Below, one piece after another: positions 16,854 through 25,293 of a DNA stretch of 64,000 bases; positions within the stretch are counted from its first letter, which is position 1, and every line of letters begins with the position of its first letter. A program made the translations under genes and the position numbers. The DNA comes from Paenibacillus sp. LS1 (lineage in GTDB: Bacteria; Bacillota; Bacilli; Paenibacillales; Paenibacillaceae), in contig NZ_JAPDOE010000002.1 of assembly GCF_026013365.1 (NCBI RefSeq), positions 1,178,001 to 1,242,000 of the forward strand, written 5' to 3'. A model generated the notes under the pieces. It had not been told where the DNA came from. It made no database searches and was given only the letters and a program-made list of their open reading frames with translations.

Positions 16854-17837
16854 ATGTCCGGACATCATCACGATCATAACCATGGCCACGATCATGGACA
16901 CAACCACGCTCACACAACCAATAACAAAAAAGTACTATTGTTTTCCTTCATTATTATTACCATCTACATGGTCGTTGAAGCCATCGGGGGATTCGTCACC
17001 AACAGTCTAGCGCTCATCTCCGATGCGGGTCATATGTTGTCCGACTCCATTGCACTAGGGATCGCACTACTGGCGTTTACCTTTGGTGAAAAAGCAGTAA
17101 ATACCGGCAAAACCTACGGCTACAGACGCTTTGAAATTTTGGCCGCTACGTTAAACGGAATTACGTTAATCGTCATTGCACTCTACATTTTCTACGAAGC
17201 GATTGGTCGTTTTATCAACCCGCCAGAAGTGGCAACCGTAGGCATGTTAATCATCAGCGTCATTGGATTGCTCATCAATATTCTGGTGGCCTGGATCATG
17301 ATGCGTGGTAGCGATACCGAGAATAACCTGAATATGCGTGGGGCTTATCTCCATGTCATCAGTGACATGCTGGGATCGGTTGGGGCCATTGCGGCGGCAC
17401 TGCTCATGATGTTCTTTGGCTGGGGTTGGGCCGATCCACTGGCGAGTGTGATTGTCGCGGCACTGGTATTGCGTAGTGGTTTCTATGTCACCAAATCATC
17501 CCTTCATATCTTGATGGAAGGTACACCGGCCAATGTGGATGTGAATGAACTGGTGCAAACCATTAAACAAGTCGATGGCGTCAAAGGTGTGCACGATGTG
17601 CATGTCTGGTCCATTACCAGTAACCTGAACGCGCTGACCGCTCATATCGTGGTGGATGGAACGATGGATGTCTATGCATCCGAGATCCTGGTTCAGAAGA
17701 TTGAACATATGCTGGAACATAAAGAAATCAAACATGTGACGCTCCAAGTGGAGTCCGAAAAACATCTGCATGACACCTCGGTACTATGTACCGTTAAAGG
17801 TGACGCACCAGATGCTCATGCGCATCATCACCATTGA
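16854..17837 (+). CDS. CDF family cation (zinc-type) exporter
   Basis: A 327-residue cation diffusion facilitator, CzcD-like. Both ends are His-rich (GHHHDHNHGHDHGHNHAH at the start, HAHHHH at the end), typical of zinc-binding tails. Six helices carry the metal site: SDAGHMLSDS in helix 2 and HVISDMLGS in helix 5. A cytoplasmic ferredoxin-like domain follows (VHDVHVWSI). It exports Zn, Co or similar ions in exchange for protons. Start ATG follows AAAGGAGG. A consensus promoter with an overlapping palindrome suggests metal-dependent derepression. Confidence 0.9.
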   Translation: MSGHHHDHNHGHDHGHNHAHTTNNKKVLLFSFIIITIYMVVEAIGGFVTNSLALISDAGHMLSDSIALGIALLAFTFGEKAVNTGKTYGYRRFEILAATLNGITLIVIALYIFYEAIGRFINPPEVATVGMLIISVIGLLINILVAWIMMRGSDTENNLNMRGAYLHVISDMLGSVGAIAAALLMMFFGWGWADPLASVIVAALVLRSGFYVTKSSLHILMEGTPANVDVNELVQTIKQVDGVKGVHDVHVWSITSNLNALTAHIVVDGTMDVYASEILVQKIEHMLEHKEIKHVTLQVESEKHLHDTSVLCTVKGDAPDAHAHHHH

Positions 17838-17867
17838 GATGAGTAACAAAATATAGTTATAACAAAA

Positions 17868-17906
17868 ACAGGGCAGATTCCCGTTAAAGGGAACGCCCTG
17901 TTTTTG
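17868..17906. terminator. terminator after CDF exporter
   Basis: ACAGGGC and GCCCTGT form a stem enclosing a second small stem (TTCCC..GGGAA type), followed by TTTTTG on the plus strand and preceded by a run of A, so it could work in both directions between convergent genes. Confidence 0.85.
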
Positions 17907-17975
17907 TTTGCAGAAGTTCAGCTTATTTCATGAATGGAAAATGGTATAGCCTTTACCTTGTCCGCAATCTCTGGA

Positions 17976-18272
17976 CTACTTGTATCTGGAGAGTAATTTC
18001 TCTTTCTTTTGATCGAATTCATATTCCGATATGATATTTTTTTCTTTTAATTCACCTAGCTGAAGCAGTTGTTCATGTACATTCACAGGGGTCTTTTTTC
18101 TCTTGCTAGATATGACTAGGGCTAGAATTGAGAAAAGCAGACCATACAGTACACCCAGAAGTCCCAAACCTGCCGCTGCCTCCGCACTTTCTTGCGAACC
18201 ATCTAAAAAAACTGCTATTAATAAAAAATTGAGTACGAACCAAATAAGGCTGAAGATCGATAATGCTTTCAA
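17976..18272 (-). CDS. SHOCT domain membrane protein
   Basis: A 98-residue protein with two membrane helices (residues ~5-24 and ~35-55) and a C-terminal SHOCT domain: EQLLQLGELKEKNIISEYEF then DQKKEKLL. SHOCT motifs mediate oligomerisation and appear on many small Gram-positive membrane proteins. The start is TTG at 18272, 8 nt after GGAGG. Function unknown. It is probably monocistronic. Confidence 0.75.
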   Translation of the reverse strand: MKALSIFSLIWFVLNFLLIAVFLDGSQESAEAAAGLGLLGVLYGLLFSILALVISSKRKKTPVNVHEQLLQLGELKEKNIISEYEFDQKKEKLLSRYK

Positions 18273-18334
18273 TGAATGTTCCTCCTAAATGTTATGTATG
18301 TTTCTATCAAAATCAGGAAAGGCCGGTCAGAAGA

Positions 18335-18718
18335 CTAAATATCAATCTCGTCCCAGTTCACTATGACGTATCCAAGCTGAAACAGCAGAATCATAATATA
18401 ACTGATGTTGATTCCTAAGCTGGTCTTAACTTTCTTGATCTGATCTAATAAATCCTCTTTGTTCATTTTTCCGCGTTCCAGCTTGGACTTCATCTTTTGT
18501 TTTTCTTTCCATAACAGCACCAACTCGATTACACCAAATACACCCCATACCAATGTAAACATCAATAAAGACGCACTTGCACCCGACAACAGCATAAGGG
18601 AACCTTCATCCAAACCTTTCTCAATTCCTAGCTTAAAGCTTACATTCACACTCAAAGTCAGAATGACTAAACCAAAACCTATAAAACTTAAATACGGTGT
18701 GAATTTGTTGCTTCGCAT
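18335..18718 (-). CDS. hypothetical membrane protein
   Basis: A 127-residue protein with three hydrophobic segments (YLSFIGFGLVILTLSVNV, a Leu-rich one near 40-70, and YIMILLFQLGYVIV at the end). Between the last two lies a charged helical stretch (KEKQKMKSKLERGKMNKEDL) likely to be a coiled coil. The start ATG at 18718 is preceded by AAAGGAAG. It lies 31 nt after the ATP-grasp gene in the same orientation. No family recognised. Confidence 0.6.
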   Translation of the reverse strand: MRSNKFTPYLSFIGFGLVILTLSVNVSFKLGIEKGLDEGSLMLLSGASASLLMFTLVWGVFGVIELVLLWKEKQKMKSKLERGKMNKEDLLDQIKKVKTSLGINISYIMILLFQLGYVIVNWDEIDI

Positions 18719-18749
18719 GTTCTCTTCCTTTCCGGCAATCTCCATTTGG

Positions 18750-19490
18750 TTATAAAGCTCTTAGATAATCTGTGGTACTCGTTAATTCTGACCATCTGGC
18801 TGAGAGGAATTTCGCATAGTTTACTGAACTGATTCCATAGGTTCCTAGAGAATGGCCATCATTGATCTCTACCAGTTTCATATCCCCTTCTTGATCCACG
18901 CCAAAATCCATTCCATATGCAGCCGGTGCATCCTTAAAATCGCTAATTGCTTTTTCGATAACGCTAGCATCCAACGTTGAATCCCATGCCCCTTTATAGC
19001 GCCTGATATCCAGAATTTCTCCGTAACGAATAAAACAGCGCCACTCTGTTTTGAAATCGACAATCTCAGAACACCATATGCTAGTATCCTCATTCTCCTC
19101 CACAAGTCCAATAAAATCGATGTATTCTTTCACCACTGTTCCTGCAAACTTTTTGGTCGTATCCTTCGGTTTGATGAACACATTCCAACTTTCTTTATCT
19201 TGAAAAAGTTCATTAATCGTTGTACTCCACACTTTTCTTCCCAGGTAACCTGCTAAGGCATTTGGATAATCTATTTCTCCTTGTGTTCTTCCACATCCTA
19301 ATTGTTCTAGACGCTTTCTTACATTGCCAATGCCTCCCACCAGTAGGCTTTCGGGGCTATTATCCTGGATCTCTCGTAAATCAAAAAACTTAATAGTTTC
19401 CCAACCCAATGAACTAAAACCTTCATTAGCAATAAACGCATTGACATTATAGAAGTCCCCATTGTTATTTGTTTGTATATAGGCTCTCAT
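18750..19490 (-). CDS. ATP-grasp domain protein (R2K clade)
   Basis: A 246-residue protein matching the R2K clade of ATP-grasp enzymes (DUF4343-like). Visible parts are the nucleotide-binding VFIKPKDTTKKFAGTVV, SEIVDFKTEWRCFI and the metal-binding end DFGVDQEGDMKLVEINDGHS. R2K proteins are thought to ligate amino acids or modify peptides and are common in phage, conflict and RiPP settings. The ATG at 19490 follows GGAGGAG. Upstream by 16 nt is a gene for a Cys-rich-tailed protein, so the two probably form one unit. Confidence 0.75.
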   Translation of the reverse strand: MRAYIQTNNNGDFYNVNAFIANEGFSSLGWETIKFFDLREIQDNSPESLLVGGIGNVRKRLEQLGCGRTQGEIDYPNALAGYLGRKVWSTTINELFQDKESWNVFIKPKDTTKKFAGTVVKEYIDFIGLVEENEDTSIWCSEIVDFKTEWRCFIRYGEILDIRRYKGAWDSTLDASVIEKAISDFKDAPAAYGMDFGVDQEGDMKLVEINDGHSLGTYGISSVNYAKFLSARWSELTSTTDYLRAL

Positions 19491-19506
19491 CGGATTCTCC
19501 TCCTCA

Positions 19507-20034
19507 CTAACTTTCATTGTTACATAAAATGCAGCCATGGCATGACAAATACGTTTCATGTTTTCCACATTTAGGGTACCCTCTCGGGATAGTTGGTTGA
19601 TCATCATCCTCTTCAATCTCAGACCATTGCAGATAATGATCCAGATTAACATTATATTTTTCGAAGGCATAAATCATCACCCTAAACTGCTCCAAACATT
19701 GTATGACCCAGTCTTTACGTGGTTCATAACTTAATTTCTTCCACCCTGCTTCGGTGATTGCATTAGTAATCATGCGCAGCAGAAACTCTTTTTCTTCATC
19801 AAAGGTGTCTATAGTCCATGGCATCTCATCAATATCGAAACCAACCGTACCGATCCCCACGACAGACTGATCTCGCTGTGCCAGCCAGATCGTCATTTCT
19901 CTCTCCCGATTCGACTTGGCTAACATTGAACCACTGATCGTTAGCACCTCTATAAAAACTGACATTAATCCGTTAGACATGCGTATTGATTCAAACATAT
20001 GGTCAAGGTTCCGTGGCATTGATATACTGTTCAC
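19507..20034 (-). CDS. conserved hypothetical protein with Cys/His tail
   Basis: A 175-residue soluble protein. The body is acidic and helical (IDTFDEEKEFLLRMITNAI, GWKKLSYEPRKDWV); the last ~25 residues form a likely zinc ribbon with C..H and C-x2-C-x2-C spacing (PKCGKHETYLSCHGCILC). The GTG at 20034 is the probable start, with GAGGG ahead. I do not recognise the family. It is placed between a nonsense-broken gene and the ATP-grasp gene. Confidence 0.6.
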   Translation of the reverse strand: MNSISMPRNLDHMFESIRMSNGLMSVFIEVLTISGSMLAKSNREREMTIWLAQRDQSVVGIGTVGFDIDEMPWTIDTFDEEKEFLLRMITNAITEAGWKKLSYEPRKDWVIQCLEQFRVMIYAFEKYNVNLDHYLQWSEIEEDDDQPTIPRGYPKCGKHETYLSCHGCILCNNES

Positions 20035-20058
20035 CGTACTCAGCCCTCTTTTCCGCTC

Positions 20059-20565
20059 CTATTCGTTTTCATCCGTTTCAGCCCAGATTGCAAATTCTCC
20101 GTAACCCAAATACTCACGCACCTCAAGTACCTTATCACCAAGTATCACGATCTCCATGCCATTTTCAGCGTCCCATTCGGTCCCTCCACCCAGAATCGCT
20201 CCCAATCTCTCATCATTCGAATCGTATGGATTCCGATAAAGTTAAACGTCGGCAACCGACATGAATGCCAGGATGCCCTTACCTTCAGCTTCAGCCAAGC
20301 CAGCAGGATATTCCGCCGTATCATACGACATTTTCTCTGTTTTCCATTCATATGATCGTTTGCATATTTCGTTAATCGTATTATCCGGTAAGCAATTCAG
20401 CACGTGCTTGATATATAACTCCGCTTCTTCCAAACTCATATCTTGGGCACTAAAGTGATACTCAACCTCGCATTGAAAAAAATCAAGAAAACCAAATCCG
20501 GACATTCTGTCCTCATCTGCAGGATCTTCTATATCAACACGCTTCAAATAAAAATTCCCCGGCAT
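20059..20565 (-). pseudogene. hypothetical gene interrupted by in-frame TAA
   Basis: An ATG at 20565 with AGGAGG opens a frame of 107 codons ending AEGKGILAFMSVADV then TAA (20242-20244). The same frame then continues open for 60 more codons (LYRNPYDSNDERLGAILGGG .. VLEVREYLGYGEFAIWAE) to TAG at 20059. The second part reads as ordinary protein, so the TAA is probably a nonsense mutation in a ~167-residue protein rather than a true stop. A sequencing error or a deliberately short protein remain possible. Family not recognised (a DUF6985-like protein is a guess). Confidence 0.55.
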
Positions 20566-20581
20566 ACCTTACCTCCTATAG

Positions 20582-20680
20582 TTAATCTCCACAACTGACA
20601 CAAGAGGAACAGCTGGAGTTGCTCTTGCAACCGCTCTTTGATGAATCTACCTTGAGCGGAATCTGTCTAATAAACATCAT
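20582..20680 (-). CDS. possible 32-residue Cys-rich peptide
   Basis: A short frame starts at ATG ATG overlapping the end of the preceding gene, with AGGG 4 nt ahead, and ends in a Ser/Cys/Gly tail (SGCKSNSSCSSCVSCGD). It could be a small peptide. The alternative is that it is noise: the frame of the upstream gene also stays open past its TAG for about 30 codons, so that gene may once have been longer. Confidence 0.3.
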   Translation of the reverse strand: MMFIRQIPLKVDSSKSGCKSNSSCSSCVSCGD

Positions 20681-21158
20681 CGAACCCTAGGATCAGCCAG
20701 CATCTTCGTGCTGAGTAAAACACAATATAAAAGCATGATAATGTTGCTTCCATAGTAAATTTTGACCAATCTATATTTTCCAATTTAAAAATTAACAATT
20801 GATCTAAATCAACTTTAAGGTCGGAAAGTAGCGTTTTTGTTAATTCTCTTGCTTCTATCTCATTGGATACTATTTGGTCGGTACACGTTCCTTGGAGGAA
20901 CATGCTGATTAATGAACCTTCAAACTCATACCTGTTCAACACTACTGCTTGGTCCAGTCTATCGTCGTTAATCGGCAAAAAGTCAGAATACTCTTCTATG
21001 AACTCGTCGCTTAATATCAAGCATTTCAGCAAATCTGTGTTCTTTTGGTGTGATGCAAAATCCATTGGCTTCGAGTATCGAAATAACGAAAAATAAAAAC
21101 TGCTCGTACCTGAATATTTCCGTTTTAATAAATCTATCGTATTATATGATATCACCAT
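20667..21158 (-). CDS. hypothetical protein
   Basis: A 163-residue protein with no signal peptide or clear membrane segment. Visible features are a helical middle (SNEIEARELTKTLLSDLKVDL) and a hydrophobic C-terminal part (LSCFYIVFYSARRCWLILGF). The ATG follows GAGGTGA at 10 nt. It sits in a cluster of small orphan genes of similar AT-rich composition. Function unknown. Confidence 0.55.
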   Translation of the reverse strand: MVISYNTIDLLKRKYSGTSSFYFSLFRYSKPMDFASHQKNTDLLKCLILSDEFIEEYSDFLPINDDRLDQAVVLNRYEFEGSLISMFLQGTCTDQIVSNEIEARELTKTLLSDLKVDLDQLLIFKLENIDWSKFTMEATLSCFYIVFYSARRCWLILGFDDVY

Positions 21159-21178
21159 CTAAATCTAATCACCTCATT

Positions 21179-21715
21179 CTAAGTATCTTCGATAATACCT
21201 TCTCTTACGAGTTCACTTTTTCTTGAGGGTCTTAGGACGACGTCATTGGGCAATCCAATTCGTTCTCCTGTCTGTCCGCTATAAACCATTCGGCATGTTC
21301 TACACTCTTTAACCACACGACCATTCCCTAAGTTTGTGTAATATCGAAGCTCACCCTCGCAAACATCACACCCTTCTTCACATGATCTATGGAATATAAG
21401 AAAATTCCCAATCAAAGAAATATATAGATGAAAATAATATTTCACTTCTCGTTCAACCTGCATTCTCTCGATTAACCTTTTGGATTCCTCAACCATGTCG
21501 TCTGAAAATACTAATTCCTCAATATTCATCTGCATAAGTTGATCATTTAGCCATTTTGTCCAATCCGGATATGTATTCTTTATAAATTTCTCGATGTGAG
21601 GCCACGATTGTTGTATCCCCTCGATAACTTTCAATGGGTTTACCGTCCCCTGTTCAAATATTACATACGTCGCAAGTATTTCGTTAGCCTTCTTAATATG
21701 ACTATAAATATTCAT
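21179..21715 (-). CDS. hypothetical protein with zinc-ribbon C-terminus
   Basis: A 178-residue soluble protein. The N-terminal two thirds are helical; the C-terminal part has paired cysteines (CEEGCDVCEGELRY and VKECRTCRMVYSG), which likely bind zinc. The ATG at 21715 is preceded by AGAGGAGGTGAG; a longer frame upstream has no ribosome site. Twenty nt separate it from the next gene downstream, consistent with an operon. I do not recognise the family. Confidence 0.6.
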   Translation of the reverse strand: MNIYSHIKKANEILATYVIFEQGTVNPLKVIEGIQQSWPHIEKFIKNTYPDWTKWLNDQLMQMNIEELVFSDDMVEESKRLIERMQVEREVKYYFHLYISLIGNFLIFHRSCEEGCDVCEGELRYYTNLGNGRVVKECRTCRMVYSGQTGERIGLPNDVVLRPSRKSELVREGIIEDT

Positions 21716-21751
21716 AAACTCACCTCCTCTTTCTTCAGTCATGCCTTCATA

Positions 21752-21898
21752 TTACGATGTCTCCCAGATCTGCTGTATCATGCTTTCATTCTCAAGCTTT
21801 AAACTGTAATATACTTTCCCTTCCGTATGTTCATAGGAGTTTAATTCCTCTTTGTACATAAAAGAGCCTATTATTCTACTACTAATTGTCTTTTCCAT
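21752..21898 (-). CDS. small hypothetical ORF (48 residues)
   Basis: A minus-strand frame of 48 codons begins at an ATG preceded by GAAAGGT and ends 37 nt before the next start. The product begins MEKTISSRIIGSFMYKEEL and is charged, without membrane segments. Reading direction, ribosome site and position suggest a real small gene or the tail of an older one. The rest of 21899-22030 holds nothing I can name. Confidence 0.4.
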   Translation of the reverse strand: MEKTISSRIIGSFMYKEELNSYEHTEGKVYYSLKLENESMIQQIWETS

Positions 21899-22030
21899 AG
21901 GTGATTACCTTTCTCTTCAATATATCTAAATCAATATTCCATCTCATATTCATACCTCACCAATATTCTACTTACCTATAATCAGATTTTTTCTTTCACT
22001 TTTAAATGATAAAGTGAAAACTTTACTATT

Positions 22031-22894
22031 TTAACATCCCTGACATAGTCTTTTCCATTCATTCCATGCCTCCAAATACTCAGGCAGATCATCCGGATGA
22101 TGCTTGTTACTCAGCCCAATTCGGCAATACAGATGGACCAGAGTTTCCTCTATCAATCTGGATTTTTCCATTTCCACTTGTTCCAGAAGTTCGAATGTAG
22201 CAAATAATGTTTCGGTGTTGATATCATCTGGCGAGGAGCTAAACGCATACAAGAAATCATAGAGGATAGGTCCAACCATTGGAGATGGGTCAATGACGCC
22301 GATGAGTTCATTTTGATCATATACAAAATTATGAATCCCCGTATCGCCATGTAAAAGAAACTTCTTTTCTTTTTCACGAAAGAGACGATCCACTTTGGAT
22401 TGAACCAAATTATAATCATCTGTTGTTAAAATACTTCCGATATTCATCTTTGCTTCTTGAATACTAATCTGATTGAAATCTTTCCAGGTCCTCTGTGGGA
22501 ACTCTATTCTGCCCCATGATTTCGTATCTGAAGAACGCACATATGTATTAAACAGCTCTTTCACCAGACGAGTTAACCAGTCTCTTTTTTGTCCCCGATT
22601 GAAATGGGTCGTGCCTTCCATATACGTATAGATAAAATAAGTGTTATCCGGATCAGTCAACAAAACTTCAGGCAGTAACGGGGAATTCTTATACGTGTCT
22701 AGAAACTGCTGAGCGATGTGAGTCTGCTCCGGTTCATCCGATTTCAGAATATATTGCTTATTCAGATTCGTACTCAACCGATAAACACGTCCAGCTGTGG
22801 TGCCTGAGAAACTTTGAATTTCAGTGATTTCTTCGTTGATATGATGCATCTTGAATAGGTCATTGATCTCATTTATCGTTGGATTGATTAACAT
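22031..22894 (-). CDS. aminoglycoside phosphotransferase (APH) family kinase
   Basis: A 287-residue protein-kinase-like phosphotransferase. The N-lobe has RLSTNLKQYILKSD-type beta strands with the ATP-site Lys; the catalytic loop is LLHGDTGIHNFVY (HGD-x4-N) and the metal-binding Asp is in IDPSPMVGP. It phosphorylates a small molecule; family members act on aminoglycosides, choline or homoserine, and the substrate here is not predictable. Start ATG follows GAGGAG. Single gene. Confidence 0.85.
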   Translation of the reverse strand: MLINPTINEINDLFKMHHINEEITEIQSFSGTTAGRVYRLSTNLNKQYILKSDEPEQTHIAQQFLDTYKNSPLLPEVLLTDPDNTYFIYTYMEGTTHFNRGQKRDWLTRLVKELFNTYVRSSDTKSWGRIEFPQRTWKDFNQISIQEAKMNIGSILTTDDYNLVQSKVDRLFREKEKKFLLHGDTGIHNFVYDQNELIGVIDPSPMVGPILYDFLYAFSSSPDDINTETLFATFELLEQVEMEKSRLIEETLVHLYCRIGLSNKHHPDDLPEYLEAWNEWKRLCQGC

Positions 22895-22925
22895 ATGCTT
22901 CTCCTCATATAACTAGGATCTTGAT

Positions 22926-23189
22926 TCATTTGGTAAAGCATCCCCACATAGATGTATCTCCGTTTTGCTTTTTATACTTTCTCATCATAATATGTTTGCT
23001 ATCATCTTGCTGCTTAAGGTGTTGTTGTTGTTTAATTTCAGTTTTCAGATGGTGCACTTCTTTGATCAATACATCCAGCTTTCTCGACGTTTTGGATGAA
23101 TCTATCGCATAACGTACAATTGCAGCAAAGATAAGAACCACAATTAAACTTATAAGTGATACGATGATTAACGCCCATAAAAACTCCAT
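22926..23189 (-). CDS. small membrane-anchored coiled-coil protein
   Basis: An 87-residue protein: one N-terminal membrane helix (LWALIIVSLISLIVVLIFAA), then a coiled coil (RKLDVLIKEVHHLKTEIKQQ) rich in Gln and Lys. GAGGAG lies 13 nt before the ATG, rather far. The design resembles small DivIC- or YtxH-like anchors, but no family match is recognised. The gene may be read with the two membrane or soluble hypothetical genes upstream. Confidence 0.55.
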   Translation of the reverse strand: MEFLWALIIVSLISLIVVLIFAAIVRYAIDSSKTSRKLDVLIKEVHHLKTEIKQQQHLKQQDDSKHIMMRKYKKQNGDTSMWGCFTK

Positions 23190-23211
23190 ATTGTTGTTTA
23201 ACTCCTCGCTG

Positions 23212-23484
23212 TCAAAATAATAAATAGTAAAACTCTTCCGAAAACCAAAACCATATGATCCCTAGTGTAACCATAATGCTTCCTAGCACTTTTAAGATCA
23301 CTTCTATATGTTTAGGGATATCACTATTAGGTGGATTATCTTCAAACTCGTAATTCGGTTTAATTCCTCGATATCTCATCAGAACAAATATTTTGTATAG
23401 AAAATCAGGAAAGAAGTAACACGCAATGCCTACGACAAATACGGGAATAGATAAATAACCAAAGGTACTGGTGGTCCATTCCAT
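23212..23484 (-). CDS. small membrane protein
   Basis: A 90-residue protein with two membrane helices (YLSIPVFVVGIACYFF and VLGSIMVTLGIIWFWF) joined by a polar loop containing MRYRGIKPNYEFEDNP. The ATG at 23484 has AAGGA 7 nt ahead; an ATG 15 nt upstream abuts AGGAGG and is too close. Layout is like DUF6199-type small membrane proteins, which is only a guess. It starts 27 nt downstream of the next upstream gene's stop. Confidence 0.5.
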   Translation of the reverse strand: MEWTTSTFGYLSIPVFVVGIACYFFPDFLYKIFVLMRYRGIKPNYEFEDNPPNSDIPKHIEVILKVLGSIMVTLGIIWFWFSEEFYYLLF

Positions 23485-23511
23485 CTCTATTTCCTTCATC
23501 CTCCTTTTATC

Positions 23512-23892
23512 TTACTGAATTCCCGCCGTACCAAACGTATGTTCAATGGCCTGTTTATAATTTTCCCAATCAAAATAAAACGGGCCTACCTGTAATTTCT
23601 TCTCATTCAATAAGAAGTCTCTCCAGATCACAACATCACCTTCTCTATCAATCTTTACAGAAATATATCCACACTCTTCATCCCCACACCAAGGACACAC
23701 TAAAATGGGATATCTATAATACATGGATTCATGGGGTTTCTTAAGTAAAAAATAATCAATAAGAAGCCTTTGATAAAGCGATGTACCATCAATAATGATG
23801 TCAGCAAATTTCGTATTTTTATTCCCATCCTGTTCAGGATCGAACTCATTGTATCTTGAAGCTAATTTGGTTTCTAAGGTGCTAATCTTCAC
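23512..23892 (-). CDS. conserved hypothetical protein
   Basis: A 126-residue soluble protein. A CPWCGDEECGYISVKI stretch (~66-81) may bind metal, followed by VVIWRDFLLNEKK and the C-terminal VGPFYFDWENYKQAIEH. I know this layout (CPxCGD..CG, then GPF-FD--Y) from hypothetical proteins found among contact-dependent immunity-like gene clusters, but no function has been assigned. Start is GTG, 7 nt after GGAGG. Confidence 0.6.
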   Translation of the reverse strand: MKISTLETKLASRYNEFDPEQDGNKNTKFADIIIDGTSLYQRLLIDYFLLKKPHESMYYRYPILVCPWCGDEECGYISVKIDREGDVVIWRDFLLNEKKLQVGPFYFDWENYKQAIEHTFGTAGIQ

Positions 23893-24139
23893 TACATTCC
23901 CTCCTATTTTGCCTCTTAAGCTCTCTCAGTCTTCCTCTATGAGAATGTCAGCACAACGAACATTGGTTAATAGTACCATTTTATTGAAATTAAAATAAAG
24001 GAAATATCCTCTTTAATTCATTAACGGAACCGCTCTTGTTAAATGTACATTTAAGACATATTTCGAAAAAGGGTCATTTTCACTCAAAAGTCCATTGAAT
24101 TAATCAGTCCTGCTACTTAAGATAAGCAAAGCACCTAAA

Positions 24140-24154
24140 TGAGAATAGGTATCA
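24140..24154 (+). promoter_or_regulatory. Fur box candidate upstream of siderophore-binding protein
   Basis: TGAGAATAGGTATCA matches the 7-1-7 Fur consensus TGATAAT-N-ATTATCA at 11 of 14 arm positions. It lies 20 nt before the start codon, so iron-bound Fur would block expression. Confidence 0.65.
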
Positions 24155-24174
24155 GTAGAAGGAGTGGCAGATGA

Positions 24175-25182
24175 ATGACATTTACTAAAAAAGGCTTTTC
24201 TATAATTAGCATGATCTTTGTGCTTATCTTCGTACTTACTGCATGCGGCGGGGGAACTGTGAAGGAGGAGGCTGGGGCGGTACAGACAGGACAAACACCT
24301 GTATCTTCTAAAGATACATCTATAGAGCCGCGTACTGTGGAGCATATCCTTGGAAAAATTGAGGTACCTGCCGAGCCTCAGCGCGTTCTTGGATTATTCG
24401 TCGAAGACGAGATGAGTGCCCTTGGTGTTAAACCAATCATGCAATACTCAAGCGGGACCTATTACCAGACCTATCTTGAGGATTATTTAAAAGATGTACC
24501 GCAGTTCGACACAGCTGCATTTAACTTTGAAGCAATCATGGCGGCACAGCCAGATCTCATTATTCTGGGCTTCCAAGGTTGGGCAGATGGCGGCACGTAC
24601 GAGAAATTATCTAAAATCGCTCCCACCTATGTATTTACAGGCAGCGAAATTCAGTACCCGCAGAACTGGAAAAAGAACCTGCTTACTGTAGCTGATCTAC
24701 TCGGAAAGACAGAACAAGCACAAGACGTAATCAAGAAGCGCGAAGCAGAAACGAAGCTTGCCAAAGAGCAATTACAGGTCGCCGCTAAAGGAAAAACAGC
24801 CGCTATGATTCGCATTCATGCCAGTAAAGAAATGCGATTATATGGAGGTCCCGGAGGTCAGGTAGGCACAGCATTATATGGCGACTTTGGATTGGAGCCT
24901 GCTCCGATTGTACGCAAGTTGGCATGGGGAGAGGATATGGATATCCAAGCCATCTCGATGGAAACTATTCCACAGATCGATGCAGACTATATTTTCCTCG
25001 CTGTAGATGAAGGACGAGAAGAACAGGCTACAGAGCTTAAAGAAAGCAAGTTATGGAAGACGATCCCTGCGGTTAAACAAGGTCATGTCTATGAAGTCCG
25101 TGGTGATGTATGGATCACGAATGGTCCACTCGCTTATGAGAAAAAAATGCAAGATGTCATGAAGGCGATCATTCCTGACTAA
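24175..25182 (+). CDS. siderophore ABC transporter substrate-binding lipoprotein
   Basis: A 335-residue lipoprotein: a signal peptide with lipobox LTAC (Cys at ~23) and a FecB/FhuD-like binding domain (VEHILGKIEVPAEPQRVLGL, AAQPDLIILG, GHVYEVRGDVWITNGPLA). It should capture ferric siderophore outside the membrane and deliver it to a FecCD-type permease. No permease or ATPase gene is adjacent, so it is an orphan component that must use a transporter encoded elsewhere. A Fur box precedes it, a strong terminator follows, and the Btr-like regulator is next. Confidence 0.88.
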   Translation: MTFTKKGFSIISMIFVLIFVLTACGGGTVKEEAGAVQTGQTPVSSKDTSIEPRTVEHILGKIEVPAEPQRVLGLFVEDEMSALGVKPIMQYSSGTYYQTYLEDYLKDVPQFDTAAFNFEAIMAAQPDLIILGFQGWADGGTYEKLSKIAPTYVFTGSEIQYPQNWKKNLLTVADLLGKTEQAQDVIKKREAETKLAKEQLQVAAKGKTAAMIRIHASKEMRLYGGPGGQVGTALYGDFGLEPAPIVRKLAWGEDMDIQAISMETIPQIDADYIFLAVDEGREEQATELKESKLWKTIPAVKQGHVYEVRGDVWITNGPLAYEKKMQDVMKAIIPD

Positions 25183-25190
25183 TAAACAAT

Positions 25191-25240
25191 GACAAAGAAG
25201 AAGCTAGTTCACCTCATGGTTGACTAGCTTCTTCTTTGTC
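25191..25240 (+). terminator. strong hairpin terminator
   Basis: An 18-bp perfect inverted repeat (GACAAAGAAGAAGCTAGT and its complement) with a 14-nt loop follows the binding-protein gene by 8 nt. The T-rich 3' arm (TTCTTCTTTGTCATTT) replaces a plain T tract. Confidence 0.85.
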
Positions 25241-25251
25241 ATTTAATATAA

Positions 25252-25266
25252 TGATAATAATTCTCA
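25252..25266 (+). promoter_or_regulatory. Fur box candidate upstream of AraC/SBP regulator
   Basis: TGATAATAATTCTCA matches the 7-1-7 Fur consensus at 13 of 14 arm positions and lies 27 nt before the start codon of the regulator. Confidence 0.75.
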
Positions 25267-25293
25267 TTGTATGCAGGAGGAATCTGTGACTTC

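Noticed and set aside
20667..21158. Read-through extension of the gene past its TAG into 20582
   Set aside because: About 30 further codons are open but the sequence is not clearly protein-like, and two other frames are equally open.
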